The notes: generated from the letters alone by a model not told the origin. Shown: positions 50,502-59,409, numbered from the stretch's first letter. The stretch: DNA of 64,000 nucleotides from Pseudonocardia alaniniphila (GCF_022524485.1 NZ_JAKXMK010000022.1:62001-126000), one strand, 5' to 3'. Numbers and translations are program-made.

Positions 50502-51404
50502 ATGCACAACTCCACGGTCGGCAGGCGCGCGGTACTGGGAGCCACGCTGCTGCTGCCGCTCGTAGCCTGCGGCCGAGCACCCTCCCCACCGGCCGCGGCA
50601 CCCCCGGCGCCCGCACCCGGACCCGCCGCATCCGCCCGGCTCGCCGAACTCGAGACCCGCTTCGACGCACGGCTCGGGCTCTACGCCGTGCACACCGGCA
50701 CCGGAGCAGAGCTCGCCCACCGCGCCGACGAGCGGTTCCCCCTCTGCTCGACGTTCAAGGTGCTCGCCGTCGCCGCGATGCTCGCCAAGACCCCGCCCGA
50801 GCACCTGCAGACCCGGGTCCGCTACAGCACGAGCGATGTCGTGGAGTACTCCCCGATCACCGAGGACCACGTCGCCGACGGACTGACCATCGCCGAACTG
50901 TGCGACGCCGCGATCCGCTACAGCGACAACACCGCAGGCAACCTGCTGCTCGACGACATCGGCGGCCCCGGCGCCGTCACCGACTACGCACGCCTCCTCG
51001 GTGACGGCGTGACCCGCCTGGACCGCCGCGAGACCGAGCTCAACAGCGCGATCCCCGGAGACGACCGAGACACCACCAGCCCCCGCGCCATCGCCGGCAA
51101 CCTGCGCGACCTCGTCCTTGGCGAACGGCTCGACCCCGCCGACCGCGCCCTCCTGACCGACTGGCTCGTCCGCAACACCACCGGCGCCGCCCGCATCCGC
51201 GCCGGCCTACCGCCCGGCTGGCAGGTGGCCGACAAGACCGGCTCCGGCAGCTACGGAACCGCCAATGACATCGCCGTCGCCTGGCCTCCGGGCGGCGCCC
51301 CGATCGTCCTCGCGGTCCTGTCCACCCGCGACGGCCGTGAGGAACAGCCCGACAACGCCCTCATCTCCCAGGCCGCAGCCATCGCGGCAGCCGAACTCCG
51401 CTGA
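50502..51404 (+). CDS. Class A beta-lactamase (lipoprotein, Tat-type signal)
   Basis: 300 aa. N-terminus with GRRAVLGATLLLPLVAC: paired Arg and a lipobox Cys23, so a Tat-exported membrane-anchored enzyme. Catalytic motifs: STFK (Ser83-Lys86), SDN (141-143), ETELN (177-181; deacylating Glu177) and KTG (245-247). Cys82 precedes the nucleophile but no partner Cys follows KTG-SG, so the carbapenemase disulfide is not expected. ATG 50502 has AGGAG 7 nt upstream; the ATG at 50487 does not. Spectrum cannot be predicted from this. Confidence 0.92.
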   Translation: MHNSTVGRRAVLGATLLLPLVACGRAPSPPAAAPPAPAPGPAASARLAELETRFDARLGLYAVHTGTGAELAHRADERFPLCSTFKVLAVAAMLAKTPPEHLQTRVRYSTSDVVEYSPITEDHVADGLTIAELCDAAIRYSDNTAGNLLLDDIGGPGAVTDYARLLGDGVTRLDRRETELNSAIPGDDRDTTSPRAIAGNLRDLVLGERLDPADRALLTDWLVRNTTGAARIRAGLPPGWQVADKTGSGSYGTANDIAVAWPPGGAPIVLAVLSTRDGREEQPDNALISQAAAIAAAELR

Positions 51405-51438
51405 CATCCCGCGCCGGACTGTGCGGCGGTCCGCATAC

Positions 51439-52510
51439 ATGACCATCGATCGGGGACGGGTAGCCGCGTGTGGCCCGGTGGCCGGACCCACGTACCGATC
51501 ACGACCAGGCCGCCCGGCCCAGCCCGTCCGGTCGAGGCGCGGCCGCGCGTGGCACGGGCGCCCGGCGAACTCGGCCTGGCGGCCCAGCTCATGATCACCG
51601 ACTGGGGACGCGCAGCCACGTGTGGCGCGGTTGCCCATCCCGAACTGCTGATCAAGCGTCGCCAACCAGAGCGACGACCCGGCCGGCCCGCCCATGATCA
51701 CCGGTTGTGGACGCGCAGGCGTGCGCCGCACAGCTGCCGGCCCCCAAATGCCGATCAAGATCCGCCGGCCAGTCCGCCCCAACCAGCCGGCGGCGATCAC
51801 CGATCGGGGAAGGACGGCCGTGTGGGGTGCGACCGCCGGGCGTCAACCGCTGATCAAGCGCGGAGATCGGGCTGACCCAGCCGACCCATTGGCCATGATC
51901 ACCAAATGGGGACCCGGAGCCGCCCCTGGCGCGGTTACCAGTCCCCACCCGCTGATCAAGAACCGCCAACCAGAGCGACGACCCGGCCGGCCGGCCCATG
52001 ATCACCCATTGCGGACGGACAGCCGCCTGTGGCGCGGTTGCCCGTCCCGAACTGCCGATCAAGAACCGCCAACCAGGACGACGACCCGGCCGACCCGCCC
52101 ATGATCACCCATTGGGGACGCGCAGCCGCCTATCGCGCAGCGGTCGGTCCCCAAATGCCGATCAAGATCCGCCAGCGGCCCGACCCGCCGGCGGTCGGCG
52201 ATGATCACCGCGTGGCACCCTCCCGATCTGCAGCTCAAGCCCTGACAGCCGGCATCCCCGCAAGCCGGGAGGTATCACCGGTGGGGATGCGTCGGCGCGG
52301 CCGTCGATCCACGAGCCTGGCAGCCGAGGCCGATCCGGCCGGCGATGATCACCGAACGGGGACGCGTAACCGCCTGTAGCACGGTTGCCGGTCCCCATCT
52401 GGTGATCAAGACCTGGCAGCGAGAGCGTCGGCACGGTCGGCCCGTCCATGATCACCGGCTGGGGACGCGCAGCCGTTCGTGGCGCGGTTGTGCGTCCCCA
52501 GCCGTTGATC
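51439..52510. repeat. Array 1 of about 102-bp TGATCA-bounded hairpin units
   Basis: Fills the 1.16-kb gap after bla. Units begin with ATGATCACC at 51591, 51693, about 51793, 51895, 51998, 52101, 52201, 52345 and 52448, with degenerate units at 51439 and 52274; spacing is 100-103 bp except for two shortened units of about 72 bp. A typical unit reads TGATCACC-N4-GGGGAC-N27-GTCCCC-N4-nnTGATCA, about 65 bp of dyad, then a linker of about 37 bp rich in CGACGACCCGGCCGGCCCGCC. The unit at 52345 has perfect TGATCACC/GGTGATCA and GGGGAC/GTCCCC arms. No gene, integrase or cas sequence is near. Confidence 0.85.
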
Positions 52511-52568
52511 ATGGCGTCGCAACCGGGTTCAGCCCGGCCCTCGGCGGCGTCAAAGGATCGGCGGCCGG

Positions 52569-53525
52569 TCAGCGCGTCCGTGCCGCCGCCACGCCGGCGG
52601 CCAGTACGGCCGCAAGCCCGGCTGACGCCCACCCGACCAGCCGGGACAGGCCCGCGGCCCGGCGCAGGTCCGCAGGTGCGGGTGGGTGGCCGGAGCCCAG
52701 GCGGGGGCGTTCCTCCACCCCGTGCCGGTAGACGGTGCGTCCCCCGAGCCCGACGCCGAGCGCCCCCGCCGCAGCCGCCTCGACGGGGCCCGCGTTCGGG
52801 CTGGGGTGGGCACCGGCGTCCTGGCGCCATGCCGCCAGCGCCTGCCGGGGTGAGCCGCCGACAGCGGGGGCGAGTGCCGCGAACAGCAGCGCCGCCACTC
52901 GGGCGGGCAGGAGGTTGACCAGATCGTCGAGCCGGGCGGATGCCCAGCCGAACCGGAGGTAGCGGGCCGAGCGGTAGCCGACCATCGCGTCGAGGGTGTT
53001 GACGGCGCGGTAGCCGAGGAGGCCGGGAAGGCCGGCCACCGCGCCCCACAGCAGCGGGGCCACCACGGCGTCGGAGGTGTTCTCGGCCATCGACTCGGTG
53101 CCGGCCCTGGCCATTCCCAGGGCGTCGAGTGCGGCGGGGTCGCGTCCGCAGAGGGACGGCAGCCGGGAGCGCGCCGCGTCGAGGTCGCCGCCGGTGAGCT
53201 CGACGGCGAGTGCCGTGCCGTGGCCGGCGAGCGACGCGCCACCGAGCACGGCCCAGGTGGCTGTGGCGGTGAGCGCCACCTCGGCGAGCGGGCGGCCTGC
53301 CACCGCACGCCGGGCGAGCATTCCCACACCGGTGGCCGCCCCCACGAGAACGGCCGTGTACGCGGCACCGGCTCGCCTGCTGTCGGCGTAGCAACGCCGT
53401 TCGAGCGCGAGGGCGAGCGCCCCGAAACCGGCCACCGGATGCCCCCGCCGAGGGTCGCCGAACAGAGCGTCGGCCGCCGTGCCCAGAAGCAGCCCGGCCG
53501 GCCGCGCCCACCCGTTCGCCCTCAC
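52569..53525 (-). CDS. cobD: Adenosylcobinamide-phosphate synthase
   Basis: 318 aa integral membrane protein of the CobD/CbiB family. LLLGTAADALFGDPRRGHPVAGFG at the start, MARAGTESMAENTSDAVVAPLLWGAVAGLPG and YRAVNTLDAMVGYRSARYLRFGWASARLDDLVNLLPARV are signature blocks; the C-terminus ends in a hydrophobic helix. It attaches aminopropanol phosphate to adenosylcobyric acid. GTG 53525. It is 7 kb from the main cob cluster, with a small gene 25 bp upstream in the same direction and a repeat array directly downstream. Confidence 0.9.
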   Translation of the reverse strand: MRANGWARPAGLLLGTAADALFGDPRRGHPVAGFGALALALERRCYADSRRAGAAYTAVLVGAATGVGMLARRAVAGRPLAEVALTATATWAVLGGASLAGHGTALAVELTGGDLDAARSRLPSLCGRDPAALDALGMARAGTESMAENTSDAVVAPLLWGAVAGLPGLLGYRAVNTLDAMVGYRSARYLRFGWASARLDDLVNLLPARVAALLFAALAPAVGGSPRQALAAWRQDAGAHPSPNAGPVEAAAAGALGVGLGGRTVYRHGVEERPRLGSGHPPAPADLRRAAGLSRLVGWASAGLAAVLAAGVAAARTR

Positions 53526-53550
53526 ATCCGGGACGGTACGGCGGTGCGTC

Positions 53551-53784
53551 CTACCCTCCGCCGACCGCCTGGCCGAGGCGGAGGCCGTACAGCCGCTCGG
53601 CCTCGGTGGCGATCCGGTGCAGGGTGCACGGCCAGCGCGAGCCCGACCCACTGGATGTGCGGCAGGCGGCGCACCGGCCCATACGGTCGGCGACGTGTGC
53701 GGCCAGCAGCCGTCGCCACACCTCGGGCATGCCGGCCATCACCTCCGCCAATGACCCGCTCTCCGGCGTGCGTGGTTGCGTCAC
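53551..53784 (-). CDS. Small Cys-containing hypothetical protein
   Basis: 77 aa. GRCAACRTSSGSGSRWPC holds a CxxC and a third Cys, followed by an amphipathic helix (LHRIATEAERLYGL). This resembles small zinc-ribbon-like actinobacterial proteins of unknown role with the same GRC..C...WPC...H spacing. GTG 53784. It precedes cobD by 25 bp and may be co-transcribed. Confidence 0.55.
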   Translation of the reverse strand: MTQPRTPESGSLAEVMAGMPEVWRRLLAAHVADRMGRCAACRTSSGSGSRWPCTLHRIATEAERLYGLRLGQAVGGG

Positions 53785-53816
53785 GACCGGTCCAACATGC
53801 TCGATCGGAGAGGACG

Positions 53817-53830
53817 TTTCAATTTTGAAA
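53817..53830. promoter_or_regulatory. AT-rich 14-bp palindrome
   Basis: TTTCAATTTTGAAA, a perfect palindrome with 12 of 14 A/T in a GC-rich setting, 33 bp upstream of the small Cys-containing gene and flanked by GGACGT/GGACGTC. A likely operator or promoter spacer. Confidence 0.45.
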
Positions 53831-54003
53831 GGACGTCGGCGAGCGGCGGATGAGTTGCGGTCAGCGCCACCCCTCCGGACCAGGACGTCGCAGCTCGCGA
53901 CGACCGACGGTCACTATTCACCGCTCAGCGCAGGAGATCGGATGAACGAGTACAGAGCCGAAAGAGTGGGTACAGCGCCGTCCCGTCACCATTCGGAGCC
54001 GTC

Positions 54004-55698
54004 TCAGAGAACGAACTCGCCGCTCGGTGGCCCGTCGGTCTCGCGCTCCGAACCGTGCAGCTCGGTCTCCCGGCCCCGCAGCTCGACGCGCCGGATCTTG
54101 CCCGAGATGGTCTTGGGCAGCGCGGCGAACTCCAGGCGCCTGACCCACTTGTACGGCGCGAGGTTGGCGCGCGCGAACTCCAGGATCGAACGCGCCGTCT
54201 CCTCCGTCGGCTCGTGCCCCGCGGCGAGCACCACGTACGCCTTCGGGACCGCGAGGCGCAGCGCGTCCGGCGACGGCACGACGGCGGCTTCGGCGACCGC
54301 CGGATGCTCGATGAGCACGCTCTCCAACTCGAACGGGCTGATCCGGTAGTCCGATGCCTTGAACACGTCGTCCGAGCGCCCGACGTAGGTGATGTAGCCA
54401 TCGGCGTCGCGTGAACCGACGTCACCGGTGTGGTAGTACCCGCCCGCCATCGCCTCGGCGTTGCGCTCGGGGTCACCGGCGTAGCCGACCATCAGCCCGA
54501 GCGGGCGCCGCGAGAGGTCGATGCAGATCTCCCCCTCCTCGGCAGGCTCCCCGGTGGCCGGGTCGATCAGCACGATCGGGAAGCCGGGGACCGGACGGCC
54601 CATCGACCCTGGCTTGATCCGCTGCCCCGGCGGGTTGCCGATCTGCACCGAGCTCTCGGTCTGCCCGAAACCGTCGCGGATCTGCACGCCCCAGGCCTTG
54701 TCGACCTGCTCGATCACCTCGGGGTTGAGCGGCTCCCCCGCACCGACGACCTTCTTCGGTGGGTTCGCGAGCCCGGAGAGGTCGGCCTGGATGAGCATGC
54801 GCCACACCGTGGGCGGGGCGCAGAAGCTCGTGACGCCGCAGCGGTCGAGCACCCCGAGCACCGAGGAGGCGTCGAAGCGGGCGTAGTTCATGACGAGCAC
54901 GCAGGACTCGGCGATCCAGGGTGCGAAGACGTTGCTCCACGCGTGCTTGGCCCAGCCCGGCGAGGAGATGTTCAGGTGGACGTCGCCCGGCTGCAGACCG
55001 ATCCAATACATGGTCGACAGGTGCCCCACCGGGTAGGAGGCGTGGGTGTGCTCCACGAGCTTCGGCTTGGCGGTGGTGCCGGAGGTGAAGTAGAGCAGGA
55101 GTGTGTCCGAGCCGCGGGTGACGCCGTCGGGGGCGAAGTCCGTGGACGCGGCGTCCGCGTCGGCGTAGTCGAGCCAGCCCTCGGGCGCGCCCCGGACGGC
55201 GATGCGGGTGTAGTCGCCCTCGACGCCCTCGAACTTCCCGGCGTCGGTCCCACCGACCACCACGTGCCTGGCACCGCCGCGGTCGAGCCGGTCGCGCAGG
55301 TCGGACGCGGTGAGCAGCGTCGTGGCCGGGATGACCACCGCGCCGAGCTTCATCGCGGCGAGCAGGGTCTCCCAGAGCTCGACCTGGTTGCCGAGCATGA
55401 GGATGATCCGATCGCCGCGCGCGACACCGTGCTCGCGGAGCCAGTTGGCGACCTGGTTGGACCTGGCGGACAGCTCCGCGAACGTCCAGTGCGCCTCGCT
55501 CCCGTCCTGCTCGACGATCCACAGCGCGCGGGCGGCTCCCCGCTCGGGATCGGCCCCGACGGCGTCGAAGTGGTCGAGCGCCCAGTTGAACTCGTCGATC
55601 TCGGGCCAGTGGAAGTCACGGTAGGCCGTGTCGTAGTCCTCGCGATGGGCAACGAGGAACTCGCGCGCCGCGTAGAAAGCTTCTGCCGACCGATTCAT
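54004..55698 (-). CDS. AMP-dependent acyl-CoA synthetase (MACS-like)
   Basis: 564 aa. TLLLYFTSGTTAKPKLVEHTH is the P-loop-like A3 motif, DGFGQTES the A5, YHTGDVGSRDADGYITYVGRSDDVFKASDYRISPFELE the A7/A8 hinge and PKTISGKIRR the A10 lysine. It activates a carboxylic acid to the acyl-AMP, then CoA ester; medium-chain or acetate-like acids fit this subgroup. ATG 55698 with GAGGTGAGG upstream. Isolated, with repeat array 2 upstream. Confidence 0.88.
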   Translation of the reverse strand: MNRSAEAFYAAREFLVAHREDYDTAYRDFHWPEIDEFNWALDHFDAVGADPERGAARALWIVEQDGSEAHWTFAELSARSNQVANWLREHGVARGDRIILMLGNQVELWETLLAAMKLGAVVIPATTLLTASDLRDRLDRGGARHVVVGGTDAGKFEGVEGDYTRIAVRGAPEGWLDYADADAASTDFAPDGVTRGSDTLLLYFTSGTTAKPKLVEHTHASYPVGHLSTMYWIGLQPGDVHLNISSPGWAKHAWSNVFAPWIAESCVLVMNYARFDASSVLGVLDRCGVTSFCAPPTVWRMLIQADLSGLANPPKKVVGAGEPLNPEVIEQVDKAWGVQIRDGFGQTESSVQIGNPPGQRIKPGSMGRPVPGFPIVLIDPATGEPAEEGEICIDLSRRPLGLMVGYAGDPERNAEAMAGGYYHTGDVGSRDADGYITYVGRSDDVFKASDYRISPFELESVLIEHPAVAEAAVVPSPDALRLAVPKAYVVLAAGHEPTEETARSILEFARANLAPYKWVRRLEFAALPKTISGKIRRVELRGRETELHGSERETDGPPSGEFVL

Positions 55699-55805
55699 GA
55701 CCTCACCTCGGGTTTGCCACTCTGCTGATCGCACCCTAGTGAGGGCACACGCCCAGCGGCACGGGTCGGCACACCCCCACCCCGCCAGGCGCCCGCCCGC
55801 CGCCC

Positions 55806-55944
55806 GCGAGTCGCCCCCGGCGTGACCGCGAGTCGCCGGCCCGCTGCCCCCGAGTTGCCCGCCGGCCGCCCGCGAGTCGGACGACTGCGAGTCGCCCATC
55901 CGGTGGCCCCGGCGGAGGATCGCCCGTACCACCCGAAAGTCGCC
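55806..55944. repeat. Cluster of GCGAGTCGCC motifs
   Basis: Copies at 55806-55815, 55828-55837, about 55849-55859 (variant), 55872-55880, 55887-55896 and about 55934-55944 (variant), spaced about 15-45 bp, most near 22 bp. A further copy is at 57912-57921. They lie upstream of the acyl-CoA synthetase start. Confidence 0.6.
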
Positions 55945-56027
55945 CCCTGCGAACCGCGCTCCCTTCTCCGCCCACCCGCGCGCCGCTGCCACATGGCAGC
56001 CAGCCCGACCCCGTCGGCCGTTGAGGG

Positions 56028-57960
56028 CGATCGACGAGAGGGGACGACGGCCGCGTGTGGCGTGGCCACCGGTCTCGATCGCCGGCCACAGGTTGGTAGC
56101 CGGGCCCGACCTGTCGCGATGATCACCGGTTGGGGACGCGTAGCCGCCTATGGCGCGGTTGCCCGTCCTGAGATGTCGATCAAGACCTGCCGGCCAAGGG
56201 TCGACAGGGTCGGTCCGCCCGTGATCACCGATTGCGGACGCGCGACCGCGTGTCACACGGGTACCGGTCCCCAAATGCCGATCAAAGCGCGGAAGTCGGG
56301 CCCCGCCAACCCGTTGGCCATGATCACCAAATGGGGACCCAGAGCCGCGTCTGACGCGGTTACCGGGCCCGAGCCGTTGATCACGACCCGCCTCGACCAA
56401 CCCGGCCCACCCATGATCACCGTTTAGGGACGCACAGGCGCGTGACACACAAATCCTGGTCCCCAAACGCCGATCAAGACCCGACCCGCCGGCCTTCGGC
56501 GGTCGCCGCGCCCGGGTGGCGGTGGGCCTGCTGGCCATGCGGCACGCGGCGCGGTTCTGGGAGCCGATGAACACCCACTCGTCTCGCCGCCGAGGCAGCG
56601 GCGCGCGTGCGAACTGCTCGGGGCGAGGACGGCCGCGTGGCCACTGATCAACGCGGAAGTCGGGCCGGCCCAGCCAGCCTGCTGGCCATGATCATCGAAC
56701 GGGGACCCGGAGCCGCCTATGACCCGGTTACCGGGCCCCACCCGCTGATCTCGCCCCACCTCCACCAACCCGGCCCACCCATGATCACCGCTTGGGGACT
56801 CACGACCGCGTGTCACACAGCTGCCGGTCCCCAAACGCCGATCAAGACCCACCAGCAGGCCCGACCCAGCCAGTCGTCGACCGTCTCCGCGCCCGGGCGG
56901 CGGCAGCCCGCTGGCCGCGCCGCGCGGCGCGGTTCTGGGGGTCGATGAGCACCCACTCGTCTCGCCGCCGACGCGGCGGTGCGCACGCGCTCTGCTCGGG
57001 GGAAGGACGTCGCGTGTGGCGCGGTCACCGGCCCGCAACCGCCGATCAACGACATCGTCGGCGACCCGCTGGTGGTGTGGGGCCGCGGCAGCGAGCGGGC
57101 CAAGGTCGTGCCCGAGGTGCTCGAAGCCCCTGGGCTCGACCCTGCGCAAGTGGCCGACCGCGCGGAAGTCGGGCCCAACCAGCCCGTTGATCATGATCAC
57201 CAACTGGGGACCCGCAGCCCCCTATGACCCGGTTACCGGGCCCCAACCGTTGATCACGACCCACCCCGACCAACCCGGCCCGCCCATGATCACCGCTTGG
57301 GGACGCGCGACCGCGTGTCACACAGCTGCCGGTCCACAAATGCCGATCAAGACCCGATCGCCGGCCCGACCCCACCAAGGCTCGACGATGATCTCCACAG
57401 GAGGCCCGGAGCCGCGTGCGACGCGGCCGTTTGTCCCAACTGCTGATCACGACTCGCCAGCCCGGCCGCCCCGCCGGCGCTCACCGATCGGGAAGGCGCG
57501 GCCGCGGGTGGAACCATCCGCAGGCCACATGATCACGAGCAGGCGGCAGAGGCCCGCCGCCCAGGGGCGTTCCGCCGGCTCGGCCGCCGCGCTCATGATC
57601 ACCGAGCGGGGGCACGCCGCCGATCACCACGCGGCAACCAAGGTCGTCCCGGCCGGCCCTTCCATGATCACCTGTTTCGGCCGCACAGCCGCCTGAAGTG
57701 CGGTTATTCGTCCCGGACCACCGATCACCACCCGGCATCCAAGATCGGCTCCACCAGTCGCCGGCCATGATCACCGATAGCCGCCCGCAGCCCAGATGCT
57801 CGTCCCGAACCGCCGACCACAACCCGACAGCCGAAGTCGCCCCGACCAGCCGTCGGCGGCCCGGCTGGTCGTCCACAACCGACGGACACGACCCGGCAGC
57901 CTCCTCGGCCCGCGAGTCGCCCCTCCACGCCCCGCGGTTCGGGTGATCACCGGGCCCGAC
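56028..57960. repeat. Array 2 of TGATCA-bounded hairpin units
   Basis: Fills most of a 2.3-kb gene-free stretch (55699-58064). ATGATCACC-type unit starts at 56119, 56221 (GTGATCACC), 56320, 56413, 56688, 56781, 57193, 57286, 57388, 57594, 57664 and 57767, spaced mainly 93 or 102 bp; the ends (56028 and beyond 57800) are degenerate. The same GGGGAC...GTCCCC dyad as array 1 is present in most. A longer block beginning GAAGTCGGGCC recurs at about 56292, 56656 and 57165, so pairs of units have been duplicated together. No intact gene lies inside. Confidence 0.85.
57051..57166 (+). pseudogene. Coding-like fragment trapped in array 2
   Basis: Between two repeat blocks the plus strand reads DIVGDPLVVWGRGSERAKV then VPEVLEAPGLDPAQVADRA, with natural amino acid composition and codon bias, unlike the repeats. 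No start or stop of its own and no recognised family. It may be a gene fragment captured during expansion of the array. Confidence 0.4.
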
Positions 57961-58064
57961 GGAGATCCATTTCGGCACCCCAGTGAGGTGAGATCGTTCG
58001 ATCCCCCGTACGTGCCGATCTGATCGGGCCCTTCCAGCGTGTCGGACCGAATACCGTTCACGAC

Positions 58065-58538
58065 GTGTTCGATCTCCCGCGAAGTGGCCGCGCAGCTGCG
58101 GTCGCTTTTCTCGCCGCCCTGCTGCTCGCAGGCTGCGGTGGCGGTGGTCTGCCGACCGGTGCGGGACCCACCGCACCGCCCGTGCAGCCGCCGGCCCCGC
58201 AGTCGGCGCCGCAGACGGCGCAGGAGGAGACGACCACGCCGGCACCGGCCGGATCAGCAGCAGAGCTCCCCTGGCCCGCGGCTGGTGCCGCTGAGGCCGC
58301 CGCGCTCCAAGCGGCGGTCGACAACGGTTCCCAGCCCTGGTTGCTCGATCCGGCGGAGGTGGCGGTGTCCTACGCCTCAGCGGCGTACGGCTGGACCGAC
58401 GCCGAGGCTCAACCTGGTCCGGACGGCATCGTCGAAGTGCGCAGACCGGGCGGGCAGCGCCTCGCCCTCACGGTGGCGCAACCCGGCCGAACCGGCAAAA
58501 GCGGGATCTGGGTGGTCACAACAGAGCACGACAGGTGA
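58065..58538 (+). CDS. Putative lipoprotein
   Basis: 157 aa. Signal peptide with lipobox LLLAGC (Cys about 24) after RAAAVAFLAALLLA; then a Pro/Gln/Thr-rich linker (about 35-65) and a small C-terminal globular part with DNGSQPWLLDPAEVAVSYA and GRTGKSGIWVVTTEHD. Likely anchored to the outer face of the membrane. GTG 58065 follows TACCGT by 7 nt, leaderless. No named family recognised. Confidence 0.65.
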   Translation: MFDLPRSGRAAAVAFLAALLLAGCGGGGLPTGAGPTAPPVQPPAPQSAPQTAQEETTTPAPAGSAAELPWPAAGAAEAAALQAAVDNGSQPWLLDPAEVAVSYASAAYGWTDAEAQPGPDGIVEVRRPGGQRLALTVAQPGRTGKSGIWVVTTEHDR

Positions 58539-58545
58539 CCACATT

Positions 58546-58564
58546 GCCCGCGGGGAACGCGGGC
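58546..58564 (+). terminator. Hairpin after the lipoprotein gene
   Basis: GCCCGCG-GGGAA-CGCGGGC, a perfect 7-bp stem 8 nt after the stop codon. Confidence 0.55.
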
Positions 58565-58608
58565 GCCGAACGGCGCAGGCAACACGCCGGATAACCACCA
58601 CAACGGTC

Positions 58609-58650
58609 GTGACTATCAGTCACAACCCGTACACCCGGACGCCCTTGACT
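58609..58650. promoter_or_regulatory. Palindrome and TTGACT box upstream of the SsgA-like gene
   Basis: GTGACT-ATC-AGTCAC (58609-58623) is a perfect inverted repeat. TTGACT at 58645-58650 is a good -35 hexamer, though no equally clear -10 follows. CACCCG and CGGGTG flank the -35 box. Confidence 0.4.
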
Positions 58651-58767
58651 CACTTGTTCGGGTGAAGACCTGTCGCACATGCAGCGTTACGGGCCTGACC
58701 GTCGATCTCCTCAACAGACGCCGCCGCATGAGCGACGGCCCCGATCAATCGCCAGGGGGCGACCAGC

Positions 58768-59181
58768 ATGACCACCGACTCGGTCCAGCAGGACATGTTC
58801 ACAGTGCTGCACGGCCAACCAGCTCCGGTCGTGACGCGATGGACCTACACCGCGTCCGACCCGTTCGCCATCTCTCTCGCCGTCGCGACCAGGAACGATC
58901 GATGGATCGAGTGGCTGGTGGCCCGCGATCTCGTGATCGACTCGATCACCGGTGCGGTCGGTGAGGGCGATATCCGGATGTCGCCGCACGAGGTGCAGGG
59001 CTACGACATCGTGGAGATCGAGATCCGCTCCATCGAGGGTCGCGCCGTGCTGGAGGTCGACCGCGACCTGCTGCGCCACTTCATCGAGTCGACGATCGAC
59101 ATCGTGGCGCTTGGTGACGAAATCAACCGAATGGACCTCGACGAGGAGATCGCGAAGATCACGCAGAGCTGCGCCGAATAA
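58768..59181 (+). CDS. SsgA-like protein (SALP) of cell division/sporulation
   Basis: 137 aa, the normal SALP length. APVVTRWTYTASDPFAISLAVAT, WIEWLVARDLVIDSITGAVGEGDIRMSP and VLEVDRDLLRHFIESTIDIVALGDE follow the SsgA/SsgB pattern closely. In Streptomyces SsgB recruits FtsZ to sporulation septa. The family is confined to morphologically complex actinomycetes, which helps place the organism. ATG 58768 with AGGGGG upstream. Monocistronic. Confidence 0.8.
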   Translation: MTTDSVQQDMFTVLHGQPAPVVTRWTYTASDPFAISLAVATRNDRWIEWLVARDLVIDSITGAVGEGDIRMSPHEVQGYDIVEIEIRSIEGRAVLEVDRDLLRHFIESTIDIVALGDEINRMDLDEEIAKITQSCAE

Positions 59182-59409
59182 GCGCCGACCGCTCGGCGGA
59201 AGAGGCGCCACCGTATGGACCAGCCCGACCGTCGCCCCGCGGGCAGGAACAGCACGATGAGCACCACCACCGGGAGGACCTGAGCGAGCGGCACCACGGT
59301 GCCACTCCCGGTGCTCGGCGGCAGCGCGCCGCCCATCGCACATCACAGACAGCGCAGAGGACCAGGTCGTTCCGCTCCCTATCACGAACGCCGGTCCGTG
59401 CATTCGAAC
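59182..59409. other. Gap between the SsgA-like and DUF5709 genes
   Basis: 228 bp. The minus strand could encode a short hydrophobic peptide (VPLAQVLPVVVLIVLFLPAG, about 59230-59300), but its frame continues into the SsgA-like gene without a convincing end. No clear terminator or promoter. Confidence 0.3.

Noticed and set aside
50502..51404. Carbapenemase-type class A enzyme, because of Cys before the STFK motif
   Set aside because: The partner Cys after KTG is absent, so the defining disulfide cannot form.
51439..52510. ORFs of 60-136 codons in array 1 starting at the repeated ATGATCACC (products beginning MIT.WGR)
   Set aside because: Unit lengths of 100-103 bp shift the frame from unit to unit, there are no ribosome sites, and both strands give similar low-complexity products. 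They are by-products of the repeat.
51439..57960. CRISPR arrays
   Set aside because: Units of about 102 bp, imperfect and with similar linkers; no unique spacers and no cas genes.
55699..58064. A degraded large gene or operon filling the 2.3-kb gap
   Set aside because: Apart from one short coding-like fragment, the sequence is accounted for by hairpin units and short motifs; no conserved domain could be read on either strand.
59001..59336. Minus-strand ORF with one hydrophobic segment between the SsgA-like and DUF5709 genes
   Set aside because: Most of it lies opposite the SsgA-like gene, no SD is visible and the C-terminal part has no protein-like character. Noted only as a possible short hydrophobic peptide.
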